A DNA stretch of 64,000 nucleotides, from NCBI GenBank assembly GCA_944382705.1, contig CALWNE010000016.1:30228-94227 (forward strand), read 5' to 3'. This DNA comes from an uncultured Allofournierella sp. Its GTDB lineage: Bacteria > Bacillota > Clostridia > Oscillospirales > Ruminococcaceae. Shown one piece after another: positions 63,729 through 64,000 of the stretch. Each line of letters opens with the position of its first letter. Positions within the stretch are counted from its first letter, which is position 1. The notes beneath the pieces are model-generated. The model was not told where the DNA came from. It searched no databases and saw only the letters and a program-made list of their open reading frames with translations. The translations under genes were made by a program, and so were the position numbers.

Positions 63729-64000
63729 TTACAGCGTGCTGTTATTTTTCACCTTGCAAATCAACTGGGTCATTGTGCCCATGGGGCAGTATACACACCA
63801 GCTGCGTGGCTTAAACAGCACCATGGTAACAAGCCCCAACACGGTGGAGGTAAGCATAACGCTGTAAAACCCAAAGGCAAACTGAGCTACACCAGGATGA
63901 AACAAGGTGCCATGGTAGGCCCAGTTCCAGGGCAGCTTAAAGGTCCACAACAGGGTGACCACCTGTTTTAAATCCTGTGCGCCGGCAAATACCAGATAAG
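63729..64000 (-). CDS. 4Fe-4S membrane protein (NapH/NosR-like), C-terminal part
   Basis: The frame runs off the right edge, so only about 90 C-terminal residues are visible. They contain a hydrophobic segment ('FGFYSVMLTSTVLGLVTMVLF') and then 'KPRSWCVYCPMGTMTQLICK', the Cys-x-x-Cys-Pro-x-Gly pattern of membrane polyferredoxin (NapH/NosR/RdxA-type) proteins. These pass electrons across or along the membrane. The number of clusters and the partners are unknown because the 5' part is missing. Confidence 0.65.
   Translation of the reverse strand, partial: YLVFAGAQDLKQVVTLLWTFKLPWNWAYHGTLFHPGVAQFAFGFYSVMLTSTVLGLVTMVLFKPRSWCVYCPMGTMTQLICKVKNNSTL

Overview
The window reads as chromosomal DNA of a low-to-mid GC Gram-positive anaerobe of the class Clostridia, most likely an Oscillospirales/Ruminococcaceae gut commensal (Faecalibacterium, Gemmiger or Subdoligranulum-like). 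This is inferred from FabK as enoyl reductase, AdhE, a SipW-type signal peptidase, DUF975 and DUF1294 proteins, a YerC/TrpR-like regulator and large wall-exposed proteins. No phage, transposase, CRISPR array or rRNA gene is recognisable. One tRNA (Leu, CAG) is present. Almost every transcription unit ends in a strong hairpin terminator, which helps to define the units.

Layout. 1-3.1 kb: end of a GntR/UTRA regulator, tRNA-Leu, then (minus strand) a LysR regulator, a TasA-like secreted protein and a SipW-type signal peptidase. 3.6-8.3 kb: a 1553-residue surface protein with NPCBM, transglutaminase-like, discoidin and Pro/Thr-repeat regions and a C-terminal membrane anchor. 9.0-13.8 kb: complete branched-chain amino acid ABC importer (livKHMGF order). 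14-15.5 kb: xanthine phosphoribosyltransferase and a TrpR-like protein. 15.4-16.7 kb: an empty AT-rich stretch ending in a strong promoter with tandem 14-bp repeats.

16.7-27.6 kb: a complete type II fatty acid synthesis cluster on the plus strand: acpP, accB, accC, accD, accA, fabH, fabK, a second FabK-like flavoprotein, fabD, fabG, fabF, fabZ, followed by a MarR-type regulator with its own promoter. Many of these genes touch or overlap, implying one operon from malonyl-CoA formation through the elongation cycle. 27.7-32.4 kb: a PucR regulator, an HD hydrolase, a small DUF6897-type protein and IMP dehydrogenase.

32.5-51.2 kb (minus strand): serC-serA-DUF1015; an acyl-ACP thioesterase; the spermidine/putrescine importer potABCD, whose PotD carries a C-terminal membrane anchor; an ABC-F ATPase; a lysophospholipase and a YjjG-type HAD phosphatase; a small acidic protein; gpsA; a SGNH hydrolase and a second HAD phosphatase; and a sodium/alanine symporter. 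51.5-54.1 kb: adhE, with a Rex-like operator in its promoter. 54.4-57.0 kb (plus): a TIGR04076 protein, a short-chain dehydrogenase, a YfcE-type phosphodiesterase and a DUF975 membrane protein. 57-64 kb: DUF1294 protein, an argH gene broken by two single-base frameshifts, a circularly permuted membrane-tethered family 3 glycoside hydrolase, a SpoU RNA methyltransferase and the 3' end of a 4Fe-4S membrane protein.

Recurring themes are lipid synthesis (fab/acc cluster, acyl-ACP thioesterase, gpsA, lysophospholipase) and extracellular proteins held by a C-terminal transmembrane helix plus basic tail rather than an LPXTG motif. All assignments come from reading the sequence and family knowledge; no database search was run.
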